Origin: Caballeronia sordidicola | Lineage (GTDB): Bacteria > Pseudomonadota > Gammaproteobacteria > Burkholderiales > Burkholderiaceae | Reading direction: 5' to 3' | DNA: 64,000 nt | NCBI RefSeq assembly: GCF_000729995.1 | Contig: NZ_JNFG01000199.1 | Coordinates: 1-64,000, forward strand | Shown here: one piece after another, positions 52,875 to 62,900 of the stretch | Layout of the letters: each line of letters starts with the position of its first letter | Numbering within the stretch: the first letter of the stretch is position 1 | Position numbers and translations under genes: made by a program | Notes under the pieces: generated by a model | Databases searched by the model: none | What the model was told of the DNA's origin: nothing | What the model saw: the letters and a program-made list of their open reading frames with translations, nothing else

Positions 52875-54254
52875 ATGGGGCGCCGCTGGCATAACACGAC
52901 GTTCAGATGGCTTTCGGTCTACGCCGTCATCTTCGCACTGTCGGTCATGGTGCTGATCGGGTTCATCGGCTGGTCCGCAACTACGCGCATGGAGTTCGAT
53001 GCGGACTCCGTGTTGCATTGGCAGATCTTCTACTTCGGGTCCATCGAGGACCAGGCGCTTCCGGCGACCATCTACCGGCGCACGGAAGGCGAACACCTGA
53101 ATACCAATTACTTCGGGCTGTTTGCCGCCGACGGCACCCATCTCGCCGGTGATATCCGCGTGTTGCCAGCGGACCTGCCGCTGGATCGTCAAGGTCATAC
53201 GCTCAACGACAGCCTGATTGTCGCCAACCAGGCGAAGTCGCCCGTCGTCCGGGCCATGGGCATGCGTCGGCACAGCGGCGAACAGATCGTGGTGGCCCGC
53301 GATCTCACGCACGTGCTGGCTGTTCGCGAGACGATGATCAACGCGTTGGTTGGCGGGGGCTTGCTCTGCTTGATTGTGAGCATAGCCAGTGGCTTGTTGC
53401 TCAACCTGCGGCAGATGCGGCGTGTGCGCGATATTCGCCAGGTGACTTTACGGATCGCGCAGGGAGACCTGAACCGGCGTTTGCCGATCGGTGGGCGAGA
53501 CGAACTGGATATGCTCGCGCATCTGGTGAATCACATGCTCGAGGAAATCGAACGGCTGATGACGGAGGTCAAGAGCGCATGCGACGGAATAGCCCATGAC
53601 TTGCGTACCCCGGCCGCGCATATCCGTACCTTGCTTGCCAATGTGGCCGAACGCATGCACGTGATCCAGGATGATGGCGTCGCGCAAATGCTCGACCGTG
53701 CGCGAGTCGAAGCCGATATGCTGCTTGAGCGCTTCGGTGCGATGCTCCGCATTTCGGAGATCGGCGCCTTGAAGCGGCGTGGCGGGTTCTCGTCCGTGGA
53801 TCTCACTACGCTGGTCCATGAATTGAGCGACCTGTATGAACCGCTCGCCGAGGACCGGGGAATTAGCTGGGCGGTGGCGGTCGAACAGGTTCCTGCGATG
53901 CATGGCGATCGCGCGTTGCTATTCGAAGCATTCAGCAACTTGCTCGATAACGCGATCAAGTTCGCGCCGGACAACGGGGCCGTGCGTATTGAACTGACGG
54001 ATCATCCGCAGGGCGCTCTACTGGTCATTTCGGACAACGGTCCAGGTATTCCTGAGCGCGAGCGGGAGGCGGTGCTGCAGCGTTTCTACAGAGCCGATCA
54101 GACGCGTCATCTGGCGGGCTCCGGACTCGGTCTCGGCATTGTGTCGGCCGTGATGCGGTTGCACGATTTCGCGCTTCGTGTGGGCGCCAATGGTACCGGT
54201 CCCACCTTCGGTACGACGATGACGGTTGAATGCTGGCCCCACGCGCTCGAGTGA
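52875..54254 (+). CDS. sensor histidine kinase (EnvZ/QseC class)
   Basis: From the ATG at 52875 the kinase has 459 residues; a TTG at 52839 is an alternative start. Two membrane helices (WLSVYAVIFALSVMVLIGFI and VGGGLLCLIVSIASGLLLNL) flank a periplasmic domain of about 125 residues. A HAMP domain follows, then HisKA with His241 (GIAHDLRTPAAH) and a HATPase (NLLDNAIKFAPDNG, SDNGPGIPERERE, SGLGLGI). It partners the regulator at 52137. Confidence 0.9.
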   Translation: MGRRWHNTTFRWLSVYAVIFALSVMVLIGFIGWSATTRMEFDADSVLHWQIFYFGSIEDQALPATIYRRTEGEHLNTNYFGLFAADGTHLAGDIRVLPADLPLDRQGHTLNDSLIVANQAKSPVVRAMGMRRHSGEQIVVARDLTHVLAVRETMINALVGGGLLCLIVSIASGLLLNLRQMRRVRDIRQVTLRIAQGDLNRRLPIGGRDELDMLAHLVNHMLEEIERLMTEVKSACDGIAHDLRTPAAHIRTLLANVAERMHVIQDDGVAQMLDRARVEADMLLERFGAMLRISEIGALKRRGGFSSVDLTTLVHELSDLYEPLAEDRGISWAVAVEQVPAMHGDRALLFEAFSNLLDNAIKFAPDNGAVRIELTDHPQGALLVISDNGPGIPEREREAVLQRFYRADQTRHLAGSGLGLGIVSAVMRLHDFALRVGANGTGPTFGTTMTVECWPHALE

Positions 54255-54280
54255 GAGGCGTGCTGATTGTCGGCTTTCCC

Positions 54281-54335
54281 AGATTGCCAGATTGCCAGAC
54301 TATCCGATAAACCGATAAACCGATTAACCGAGTAA
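54281..54335 (+). repeat. 8-bp tandem repeat arrays in the leader of the 54347 regulator
   Basis: AGATTGCC occurs twice in a row (54281-54296). Four 8-bp units follow at 54304-54335: CCGATAAA twice, then CCGATTAA and CCGAGTAA. The array ends 11 bp before the ATG. Because 8 is not a multiple of three or of the helical turn, unit changes would alter spacing of any promoter or regulator site. Confidence 0.85.
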
Positions 54336-54346
54336 GAGCCACCCCT

Positions 54347-55078
54347 ATGCGAGTTCTGCTCATTTCCACCGTCTGCACTGAAGGCGCTTATCTGCATAAG
54401 GCTTTACGCGAAAGCGCGCATAGCCTGCAAATGACCGACGATCTGCGCGACGGGCTCCATCTCGCGTCGCACGACACCTTCGACGCGGTGTTGATCGTCG
54501 CCGTCGATACTGAATCCATCTGCAACGTGGCTACGCTGTTGTCCGGGTTCGCACGTCTGCCGGGTTCGCCCGCAATCATGGTCGTCCTTGGACGCGCGAC
54601 GCCTGTAGAGCGAGCGCGCATGCTGCGCGCAGGTGCGGACGCATGCTTCGTGCAGCCGTATTCGTTTATCGAAATGCAGGAGCGCATGCTGGCGTTGTAT
54701 CGATCGTCGCTGCAGGGCTTGGGCGACTCTACGCTCGACCTTTCGCTGAGGCTGGATCCGCTTACGCGGGAGCTGGTGGAGGGAGACAAGCGCTTCCCCC
54801 TGACCAAGCGCGAGTTTCTGTTGGTTGAGTCGCTGCTGCGTCAGCCCGATGCCCCCGTCGCGCGCGACCATTTGATTCGGTATGCGTGGCCTGACAAGGA
54901 CGTCGTGGACCCGTCGAGCGTGAATCTGGTTGTCTCAAGGCTGCGCCGCAAGCTTGAGTTGCATACCTTCGGCGCGCGTCTTGAAACCGTCAGCCGCTTC
55001 GGTTATCAGATCAGCACGACGCAGTTGCCGCCTGTTCCCGCGTTTTCCGTTCCCCGATCGAACGCTGGAAATGTGTAA
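54347..55078 (+). CDS. OmpR-like regulator with degenerate receiver domain
   Basis: This 243-residue protein has the OmpR fold, but the receiver lacks all key residues. The N-terminal acidic pair is absent (MRVLLISTVCTEG), the phospho-acceptor position in FDAVLIVAVDTES is not Asp, and the conserved Lys is Gln (CFVQPYSF). The DNA-binding domain is intact (LTKREFLLVESLLRQPDAPV, SSVNLVVSRLRRKLE, TVSRFGYQI). It should therefore act without phosphorylation, perhaps by partner binding or level control. It follows the kinase by 92 bp and may be co-transcribed. A tandem-repeat array occupies its leader. Confidence 0.85.
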   Translation: MRVLLISTVCTEGAYLHKALRESAHSLQMTDDLRDGLHLASHDTFDAVLIVAVDTESICNVATLLSGFARLPGSPAIMVVLGRATPVERARMLRAGADACFVQPYSFIEMQERMLALYRSSLQGLGDSTLDLSLRLDPLTRELVEGDKRFPLTKREFLLVESLLRQPDAPVARDHLIRYAWPDKDVVDPSSVNLVVSRLRRKLELHTFGARLETVSRFGYQISTTQLPPVPAFSVPRSNAGNV

Positions 55079-55134
55079 GCGCGATGCTCCCGTGCAGGGA
55101 CCCCGCGCTCACGTTACGCATGCATCGGGCTAGA

Positions 55135-55296
55135 TCAGGAACCGAAGAAGGGCTGGCAGTAATCCACCGGACCCACACAAGCGTTGGGATCGGTCGACGC
55201 GCCTTGCATCGACGCGCAACCGGCCAGCGAAAGGCCCAACGCCAGCGCGCACAGCGGTAATCGCAAGGCGGAGAGTATGCGTCTTAAGCGGCTCAT
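55135..55296 (-). CDS. small lipoprotein (53 aa)
   Basis: From the ATG at 55296 the product has a lipoprotein signal peptide (LPLCALALGLSLAGCASMQG, lipobox LAGC). The mature part is short with two further cysteines (NACVGPVDYCQPFFGS). It is preceded on the same strand by the DUF4148 gene at 55410. Function unknown. A longer frame from 55407 adds sequence before the signal peptide and is unlikely to be used. Confidence 0.65.
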   Translation of the reverse strand: MSRLRRILSALRLPLCALALGLSLAGCASMQGASTDPNACVGPVDYCQPFFGS

Positions 55297-55409
55297 GGCA
55301 TCACCTTGGCGAAAGCGCCTGTCACTCGAATCCATGGTTTGAAGGTTCGCATTGCGGCGAATCAGGATGTGCGCCGCCGTCACGACAAGCGGCACTCGGC
55401 GCACCATGC

Positions 55410-55655
55410 TTAGTGATGCCAGTACAACGTGCGGTTCAGGTAATCGAGTTGGCCATCCTGCTCAGACTTCACGAGGTCCTGATAAACCTCGGCACGTGTT
55501 TTAGGCGCAATGCTTTGGCCATCGGGGGGCACCCATTGACCTGTTTGAGCAAGGGTGGTGGGGGCGGGTGCCTGAGCCGGCGCCGAGCTCTGGGCAAAGG
55601 CTGAGCCCGTCGCGGCCAGGCCGGCAAAAGCGAGGGTGATCATCATGGTCTTCAT
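55410..55655 (-). CDS. DUF4148 small exported protein
   Basis: The 81-residue protein has a signal peptide ending in SAFAQS, an Ala/Pro-rich spacer (SSAPAQAPAPTTL) and the DUF4148 core RAEVYQDLVKSEQDGQLDYL. The ATG is preceded by GGAAAGCACC. It is the third DUF4148-type protein within 4.5 kb. With the lipoprotein downstream it may form a two-gene unit. Confidence 0.8.
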   Translation of the reverse strand: MKTMMITLAFAGLAATGSAFAQSSAPAQAPAPTTLAQTGQWVPPDGQSIAPKTRAEVYQDLVKSEQDGQLDYLNRTLYWHH

Positions 55656-56028
55656 GGTGCTTTCCTAAAAGTCCGTTTAAGGAGTGACCGGGCTTCGATG
55701 CAGATGGGTGATCGTTGTCCGGTGAATACAGATTAACGAGTCGGCCCTGTCGGGAAAGACGCTCAAACGTGAAGAGTTGTTCATGTAGCGCAGTTCATGA
55801 AACGTGAAAGGAAACCGGACAAACAACATCGGATAACTAAGTTAAATATTTGATGTCTGCTTTATAAATTATTCTTCATGAATTAGCGCAATTCGGACAC
55901 GTCCACATCATGCCCGCCGCCTAAATTTGCCCCGGTCCGCATGGCGAGTCGGGCGGCTGCACTTCGCCATCCTGTCTCCGCCATGCCGGGGAGCGGAACA
56001 GCAGCCGCATCATCCTGGAATTGCACAC
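55656..56028. other. divergent intergenic region before the second porin
   Basis: No gene is seen. An AT-rich patch (about 55830-55885) and two GTTCATG motifs near 55779 and 55793 occur. Promoters for the DUF4148 gene and the porin should lie here. Confidence 0.4.
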
Positions 56029-57207
56029 ATGAATAAAGCGTTGATCGCCTCCTTGAGCCTGATCGCGGCCGCGGTCTCTCAAGCCGCGAACGCACAAAGC
56101 AGCGTTACCCTGTACGGCACACTTGATACGGGTATCGACTATATTTCCAACCAGAAAGCCGCAACGGGCGGCCATGCCGCGTGGGGCCTGCAAAGCGGCA
56201 ACGTGAGTACGGATCGATGGGGCCTGAAAGGCACGGAGGATCTCGGCGGTGGTCTGGCGGCCGTGTTCGACCTCGAGAACGGTTTCAACATCGACAACGG
56301 CAAGTTCTCGAACGGCGGCGACGAGTTCGGCCGTCAGGCATGGGTCGGTATTTCAAGCTCCGCCTATGGAACCGTTACGCTCGGGCGCCAATACGACTCC
56401 ATGGTGGATTTCGTTGCGCCGTTGTCAGCAACCGGTTCGGGCTTCGGCGGCAACATAGCCGATCACCCGTTCGACAACGACAACCTGAACAACGACTTCC
56501 GCATGAACAATGCGGTGAAGTTTCGCAGCGTGAACTATGGCGGCCTCGTGTTCGGCGGTGCGTACGCGTTCAGCAATTCATCGAATGGCTTCAGCAATAA
56601 CAACGCCTATACGGCGGGTGCGTCGTATAACAACGGTCCTTTGAGCCTGGCTGCAGCGTACTTCCAGGCTAACAATCCGGGCGGTGTCACACCGCCCGCC
56701 AACACGGGTGGCGCGCTCTCGAGCGGTGACGGCGACGCAACGCTGGTCGGCGGCCGCCAGCGCATCATGGGCGCTGGAGCGCGTTACGTTATAGGCGCAG
56801 CGACCATTGGCGCCGTGTTCACGCGTACGACACTCGACGACCCGAGCGAGATCTCGCAGGGCGGTGCTTACACGGCGCTTTCCGGCAACAAGCTCACGTT
56901 CAACAACTACGAGCTGAACGCTCGCTACGCGCTGACGCCGGCATTGACCCTGGGCGGTTCGTACACGTTCACCGACGGCAAGTTCGACACCGCCACGTCG
57001 AGCCTCTCGCCGAAGTGGAACGCGTTCATGCTGCAAGCCGACTACGCGCTGAGCCGCCGTACCGACGTCTACCTCGAAGGCGTCTACCAGCATGCGACCG
57101 GCGCAACAGGCGTGAATGCACTGGGCAATGCGTCGATCTACAACCTGGCCGCTTCGTCGAACGGCAAGCAGGCGGTGGTGGCCGCGGGCGTTCGCCTGCG
57201 CTTCTGA
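56029..57207 (+). CDS. Gram-negative porin (OmpC-like, Burkholderia type)
   Basis: From the ATG at 56029 the porin has 392 residues. It has a signal peptide ending in ANAQ, mature start SSVTLYGTLDTGIDYISN, the conserved DRWGLKGTEDLGGGLAAVFD stretch, and a C-terminal LRF with final phenylalanine. It is related to the porin at 49348 but differs in loop sequences. Two hairpins follow the stop. An upstream frame to 55927 is not part of the protein because the signal peptide begins at 56029. Confidence 0.93.
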   Translation: MNKALIASLSLIAAAVSQAANAQSSVTLYGTLDTGIDYISNQKAATGGHAAWGLQSGNVSTDRWGLKGTEDLGGGLAAVFDLENGFNIDNGKFSNGGDEFGRQAWVGISSSAYGTVTLGRQYDSMVDFVAPLSATGSGFGGNIADHPFDNDNLNNDFRMNNAVKFRSVNYGGLVFGGAYAFSNSSNGFSNNNAYTAGASYNNGPLSLAAAYFQANNPGGVTPPANTGGALSSGDGDATLVGGRQRIMGAGARYVIGAATIGAVFTRTTLDDPSEISQGGAYTALSGNKLTFNNYELNARYALTPALTLGGSYTFTDGKFDTATSSLSPKWNAFMLQADYALSRRTDVYLEGVYQHATGATGVNALGNASIYNLAASSNGKQAVVAAGVRLRF

Positions 57208-57274
57208 TCCTGCCCTTGCAGGGCAGGATGTAAATACGCCGCCGGGGCCATGAAATGCACCCCGGCGGCGTTTT
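57207..57274. terminator. two hairpins after the porin gene, second one a bidirectional terminator
   Basis: The first stem ATCCTGCCC/GGGCAGGAT (57207-57229) begins on the stop codon. The second, CGCCGCCGGGG/CCCCGGCGGCG (57237-57270, 12-nt loop), is followed by TTTT. The region separates the porin from the convergent efflux operon ending at 57298. Confidence 0.7.
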
Positions 57275-57297
57275 CACTTCCGCGGCCGAAACAAGCG

Positions 57298-58713
57298 TCA
57301 GGCGGCCTTCCCGGTCCATCCACCTCCCAACGACCGGATCAATGACACCGAAGCCGTCAGCTGCCGCGTACGCAGGTCCAGCGACGAAATTTGCGCGGTC
57401 AGTTCAGTCGTCTGGGCCGTCACCACGTCCAGATAGCTCACCACGCCGTCCCGATACTGCGACGTCGCCAGCGCGAGCGTCTGCTGCGCGGCGCTCAGCG
57501 CCTGATCCTCGTTGACCGACTCATCGCCGAGATGATGCAGCAGCGCGAGACCGTCCTCGACCTGCTGGAACGCCACGAGCACGGTCTGCCGGTACTTTGC
57601 GCCGTTCTCGGCGAGTTCCGCCCGCGAGTTCGCCACGGCCGCGCTGCGCTTGCCGCCATCGAAGATCGTGAACAGCAACTGCGGTCCCACCGACCATATT
57701 TCGTTGGGCGCCGCGAGCCAGGGCGAGAAGGTATCGCTTTGATATCCGCCATCCAGGCCGAGTGAAATGTCGGGGTAGAACGCGGCCTTCGCCACGCCGA
57801 TATTTGCGTTCGCCGCAGCCACGCGCCGCTCCGCTGCCGCAACATCGGGCCTGCGTTGCAAGAGTGTTGAAGGCATCCCGAGGGGCACGTGGGGCAGATA
57901 GTTGAACGCAACGTCCGGCGGCAATGAGAACGATGAAGCCGGCGTTCCGGTGAGCGTCGCGATTGCATGTTCGAGCAGCGCGCGGCTCGCCTGCGTATCG
58001 TCGGCGGCTGCACGGGCGGAAGCGAGTTGGGTCTGCGCCCGCGATACATCCATGCCGGAGGCCAGGCCACCGTCGTGACGGCTGACGGTCAGCTTCAGTG
58101 CACGTTTGTATGTGTCGATGGTGTCGTTGAGTAGCTTGGCGCGCTGGTCAAGGCCACGCAATTCGAAATAGGTCGACGCGAGGCTTGCCTGAAGGCTCAG
58201 ACGCAGCGATTCCAGATCGTCGGCGCTAGCTTCTTCTTGTGAGCGGCCGGCGCTGACCTGATTGCGAACCTTGCCCCACAAATCAAGGTCATAACCTATA
58301 CCAACATCGGCTGTCGCCGAGTTGTAAGTCGACGGCTGATCCGTGCCACGCAACGGTCGGTTATCCGACTGCCGTTGCCGCGAAACATCGGCTTCAGCGC
58401 CGATCGTGGGAAAAAGCCCTGAACGCGCTTCCTGAAGATAAGCGTTGGCTTCGTCATGCCGGGCAACCGCTGCTGCCACATTCGGATTGGCCGTGGCGAC
58501 CTTCGCTTCGAGCCCGCTCAACACCGGATCACGATACATGGTCCACCAGCCATCACGCGGGATGCGGTCAGCGGGTTTTGCCGGTTGCCACGGACCGGCT
58601 TCCTTGAAGGTGGTGGGAATCGCCGTGACGGGCACCTTGTAGGTGGGCGCGAACGAACACGCGTTCAGCGCGACAGCGCACGCTGCCGCTACCAGGAGAC
58701 GGCGCTTAACCAT
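57298..58713 (-). CDS. outer-membrane efflux lipoprotein (OprM/NodT family)
   Basis: From the ATG at 58713 the protein has 471 residues, with a lipobox (CAVALNACSFAP) and the two OEP repeats of TolC-like channels (QEARSGLFPTIGAEADVSRQ; LQRRPDVAAAERRVAAANAN, IGVAKAAFYPDISL). This start has GGAG 7 nt upstream and overlaps the membrane-fusion gene by 8 bp. It forms the outer-membrane exit duct of the tripartite pump encoded here and is the last gene of the operon. Confidence 0.92.
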   Translation of the reverse strand: MVKRRLLVAAACAVALNACSFAPTYKVPVTAIPTTFKEAGPWQPAKPADRIPRDGWWTMYRDPVLSGLEAKVATANPNVAAAVARHDEANAYLQEARSGLFPTIGAEADVSRQRQSDNRPLRGTDQPSTYNSATADVGIGYDLDLWGKVRNQVSAGRSQEEASADDLESLRLSLQASLASTYFELRGLDQRAKLLNDTIDTYKRALKLTVSRHDGGLASGMDVSRAQTQLASARAAADDTQASRALLEHAIATLTGTPASSFSLPPDVAFNYLPHVPLGMPSTLLQRRPDVAAAERRVAAANANIGVAKAAFYPDISLGLDGGYQSDTFSPWLAAPNEIWSVGPQLLFTIFDGGKRSAAVANSRAELAENGAKYRQTVLVAFQQVEDGLALLHHLGDESVNEDQALSAAQQTLALATSQYRDGVVSYLDVVTAQTTELTAQISSLDLRTRQLTASVSLIRSLGGGWTGKAA

Positions 58714-59905
58714 GCTCATGCTCCGGCTGGCCGGTCGCCGCGGTGGCCACGGCCGTCGTGGCGCTGCGCACGAGTTCGCCTTCGGCAAGCGAGTCCGGCG
58801 GGTTGTCGATGATCCGGTCGCTCGCTGACAATCCCGACGCAATCAGGACATGAGTGCCGAGGTCGGTCGCAATCTTCACGTCTTTCAAATGCACGTGGTT
58901 GTTTGGATCGATGACCGCAACCTGCATGTTGTCGGTGCGGAAGATCAGCGTGCTCGCCGGCACGAGCAACGCGCTGCTGCTGTTGGGCAGCGCGAAGTGC
59001 ACCTGCGTGTATTCCCCCGGCAGCAGCAAGCCCGATGAATTGTCCACCGACAACTGCACCAGCAACGTGCCGGAGGCGGGCGTGATGGCGTCGTCCGTGT
59101 CGACGAGTTTCGCGTCGAAGGTCATGCCCGGGCGTTCAGGCACAGTCAGCTTGGCGGTGAGTCCCTGCTTGATCGCTGCCGCGTCGCTTTGCGGCACGTT
59201 CACATAGAGACGGAGGCGGCGCGCGTCGGACACGGCGAACAACTCGGGCCCGGTGCCGCCGCCCGCGTTGATTAACGCGCCGATATCGGTTTTGCGCGCG
59301 GTGACGATACCGTCGAAAGGCGCCGTGATGCGCTTGAACGATTCAAGCGCTTCAAGGCGCGCAACGTTGGCGCGGCTGGCATCGACCGTGGCCTGCTTCG
59401 CAATCAGGTCACTGGTCTTTTCATCGGCGTCCTGTTGCGAGACCGAGTCCTGCTTCAGCATCTGCGTCCAGCGTCGTGCGGTGGTCGCCGCGAGGTTTTC
59501 GTTCGCCACCGTATTGGCGAGGTCGGCACGTGCCTGCTGCAGTTGCTGATCGAGATCGGGCGTATCGACCAGGCCGAGCAACTGGCCCGCCTTCACGTGC
59601 GTGCCGATGTCGGCGTACCACGTTTGCAGGTAGCCCGACACGCGGGCATAGATAGGCGCATTGACGAAGGCGGCGAGCTGCCCCGGCAGTTCCAGCGACT
59701 GTTCGGCCGCGGGCAACTGGGGCGTGACGGTCGCCACTGTCGGCACCGCTTGCGCGTCGGTCCAGGTCGTCAGCTCACGCTCGGCACGCGAGCGGCTGAT
59801 GATGCCGTTGGTCACGACCCCCGCGGCAATCAACGCAATGATCACGCTGACCAGCTTCAGATGACGCAGGCGCTTAGGGGAATTGATTTCAATTTCAGTG
59901 GACAT
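58706..59905 (-). CDS. RND efflux membrane-fusion protein (HlyD/AcrA family)
   Basis: This 399-residue periplasmic adaptor has an N-terminal membrane anchor (LKLVSVIIALIAAGVVTNGI), a biotinyl-lipoyl-like half motif (ARVSGYLQTWYADIGTHVKA), a coiled-coil hairpin and a beta-barrel domain (RITAPFDGIVTARKTDIGAL). It links the RND pump to the OprM-type channel. It overlaps the upstream pump gene by 11 bp and the downstream channel gene by 8 bp. The C-terminus is His-rich (QPEHEHG), which is unremarkable on its own. Confidence 0.93.
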   Translation of the reverse strand: MSTEIEINSPKRLRHLKLVSVIIALIAAGVVTNGIISRSRAERELTTWTDAQAVPTVATVTPQLPAAEQSLELPGQLAAFVNAPIYARVSGYLQTWYADIGTHVKAGQLLGLVDTPDLDQQLQQARADLANTVANENLAATTARRWTQMLKQDSVSQQDADEKTSDLIAKQATVDASRANVARLEALESFKRITAPFDGIVTARKTDIGALINAGGGTGPELFAVSDARRLRLYVNVPQSDAAAIKQGLTAKLTVPERPGMTFDAKLVDTDDAITPASGTLLVQLSVDNSSGLLLPGEYTQVHFALPNSSSALLVPASTLIFRTDNMQVAVIDPNNHVHLKDVKIATDLGTHVLIASGLSASDRIIDNPPDSLAEGELVRSATTAVATAATGQPEHEHG

Positions 59906-62900
59906 GCGATTCTCCCGATCCGGAAAGTTTGTGATCCTCTTGAGCCTGGTCGTTGCGATGCACCAGGCTGAACACGACAGGTACGAACAGTAGCGTGGCG
60001 ATGGTGGCGCACATCAGGCCGCCGATCACCGCACGGCCGAGCGGTGCGTTCTGTTCGCCGCCGTCGCCGAGACCCAGCGCCATCGGCAACATGCCGATGA
60101 TCATGGCCAACGCGGTCATCAGCACCGGGCGGAATCGCGTGAACCCTGCTTCCATTGCGGCTACCAGTGCGTTGCCGGTAATGGCCAGCCGTTCGCGGGC
60201 GAAGGTGACGACCAAAATGGAGTTCGCCGTAGCCACCCCCATGCAGAGGATCGCGCCCGTCAGCGCCGGGACGGATAGTGGCGTGTGCGTAATGAACAGC
60301 ATCCACACGATGCCCGCGAGCGCTGCAGGCAAGGCGGTCACGATCACGAACGCGTCGCTCCACGAATGGAAGTTCACCACGATCAGCAAGTAGATCAGCG
60401 CGATTGCCGCGATCAGCCCGAGGCCCAGTCCCATGAACGCGCTATTCATGGTCTGAACCTGACCCCGCACCGTCACTTGAGAGCCCTTGGGCACGTCCTT
60501 GGTGCTCTGGTGCACGATCGTGTTGATCTGTGCGGCCACGGCGCCAAGATCGCGGCCCTGCGTGGTCGCATAGATATCGAACAGAGGTTCGATGTTGTAG
60601 TGCGAGACGACTGCGTTACCCACGCCGCGCTTGATCGTCGCAATGCCCCCGAGAATCTGCGCTTCGCCGGTCTTGCCGGTGACCATCAGGTTGCCAAGAT
60701 CATTGAGCGAGGTCATGCGATATTGCGGTGTTTGCGCGACGACCGCGTACGACACGCCGTTGCGCGGGTTGAGCCAATAGGTCGGGGCAACCTGGCTCGT
60801 GCCGGAGAGATTGGCCACTACCGAGTTGGTCACGTCCCCCTCGGTAATGCCCAGTTCGTTGGCACGGGTCCGGTCAACCGAAACAGAAAATTGCGGGTAG
60901 GTCGTCGCCTGTTGAATACGTGTGTCGGCAATCCCTGGAATCAGTTGTACCTTGCGCAACAGTTGCTGCGCATACGCATAGTTGCCCACCTGGTTCGGAC
61001 CGGCGACCTGAATATCGATCGGGGCGGGTGAACCGAAGTTAAGAATTTGCGAAATGATGTCGGCGGGCAGGAACGAGAAGGTCACGCCCGGATAGGCACG
61101 CGGCAACAGCCTGCGCAATTTCTTGACGTACTCGGCCGTTGGCGCGTGGTCCTCGCCGAGCGAGATGAGGATGTCGCCGTCCGAAGGTCCCATCGTGCCG
61201 CTGTTGTTATAGGTTATGTTGATGCCGCTGTTGGGCAAGCCGATGTTGTCGATCACAGCACGCAACTGGTTCGGCGGAATAGTCCGGCGAACGGTGCTCT
61301 CGACATGATCGAAGAGGTCCGCGGTCTGCTCGATCCGCAAGCCGACCGGACCCCGCACATGCAACGCGATTTCACCCGAGTCGATGTTCGGAAAGAAGTT
61401 GCGTCCAAGATAGGGTGACAACAAAAAGGAGGCCGCAACCACCGCCAGGAAGCCGATGATGAAGCGCTTGCGGCTGCTGAGCGCCATCCCTAGCAGAATG
61501 CGGTACATGCCGCGAAAGCGCCCGAACAGCTGCTCAAAGCCACGCTGGAACCGGACCAACGGATTTTTCGAAGGTGCGTGATGCATCATGCCGTGCGGGT
61601 CCATGCTCGCGGCAAGCTCACCTGACGCGTGACCGCCTGACGCGTGCGGCCGCAGCAGGTATTGCGCCATCATCGGCACGAAGGTTCGTGAAAGCACGAA
61701 CGAGGCGATCATTGCGAAGATCACGGCCTCGGCCATGGGCACGAACAGGAAACGTGCAATGCCGTCGAGCAGCAGCATGGGCACGAACACAATGCAAATG
61801 CACAGGAGCGAGACCAGCGCGGGCGTCACGATCTGCGCGGCGCCGTCCAGGATGGCGTCCCTGACGGATTTGCCCTGTTCCAGATGCCAGTTGATATTTT
61901 CGATGGTGACGGTCGCATCGTCGACGAGAATACCCACCGCAAGCGCGAGTCCTCCGAGCGTCATGACGTTGAGCGTCTCGCCCATCGCCGAAAGCGCTGC
62001 GATGGCGGCCAGCACGGCAAGCGGGATGGACGACGCAATGATCAGCGTGGAGCGCCAGCTTCCCAGGAACAATAGGATCATGAGCGAGGTCAGGGCGGCG
62101 GCAATGATGCCTTCGCGCGCCACGCCGCTTACTGCGCCCTTCACGAATACGGACTGGTCACCCAGGGTCACGAGCTTGAGGCCGGGCGGCAGGGTCTCGC
62201 GAATCAGCGGCAGCTTCGCCTTCACGCCCGCGATGATGTCGAGCGTGGAGGCCGAACCGTTTTTCAGAATGCTCATCAGCACAGCGCGGTGGCCGTCGAG
62301 ACGCACGATATTGCTCTGCGGCGGATTGCCGTCGCGAACGTGTGCTATATCGCGGATATAGATGGTTGCACCATTGATCGTCTTGACGGGCAAGTTGTTC
62401 AGTTCGTCGAGTGCAAGCGGGCTGTTGTTCAGCTTGATGTTGTATTCGAAGTCGCCGATCTTCTCGGTCCCCGCCGGCACGATCTGGTTCTGCTGCGCCA
62501 ACGCGGTCGCTACGTCTGTAGCGGATAGCCGATCCGCCTGCAACGCGTGGGGATCCAGGTCGATCTGTACTTCGCGCGTCTTGCCGCCGTACGGTGTCGG
62601 GATCGCCACGCCAGGCACGCTCACCAACGCCGGACGAATGAAGTTGGTCGCGTAGTCGGCAAGCTTCTGCTCGTCGATCGTGTTGCTGGTGAGGGCTATC
62701 TGCAGGACCGGAACCGTTGACGCGTTGTAGTTCAGGATCTGAGGTGGGGTAATGCCCGGCGGCATCTGCTTGAGCACCGTCTGCGAGACGGAAGTGACTT
62801 GAGCAGTCGCCGTCCGGATGTCGACAGTCGGCTGGAAGAATATCTTGACGATGCCGTAACCGCGGAACGACTGCGACTCAATATGCTGGACGTCGTTGAC

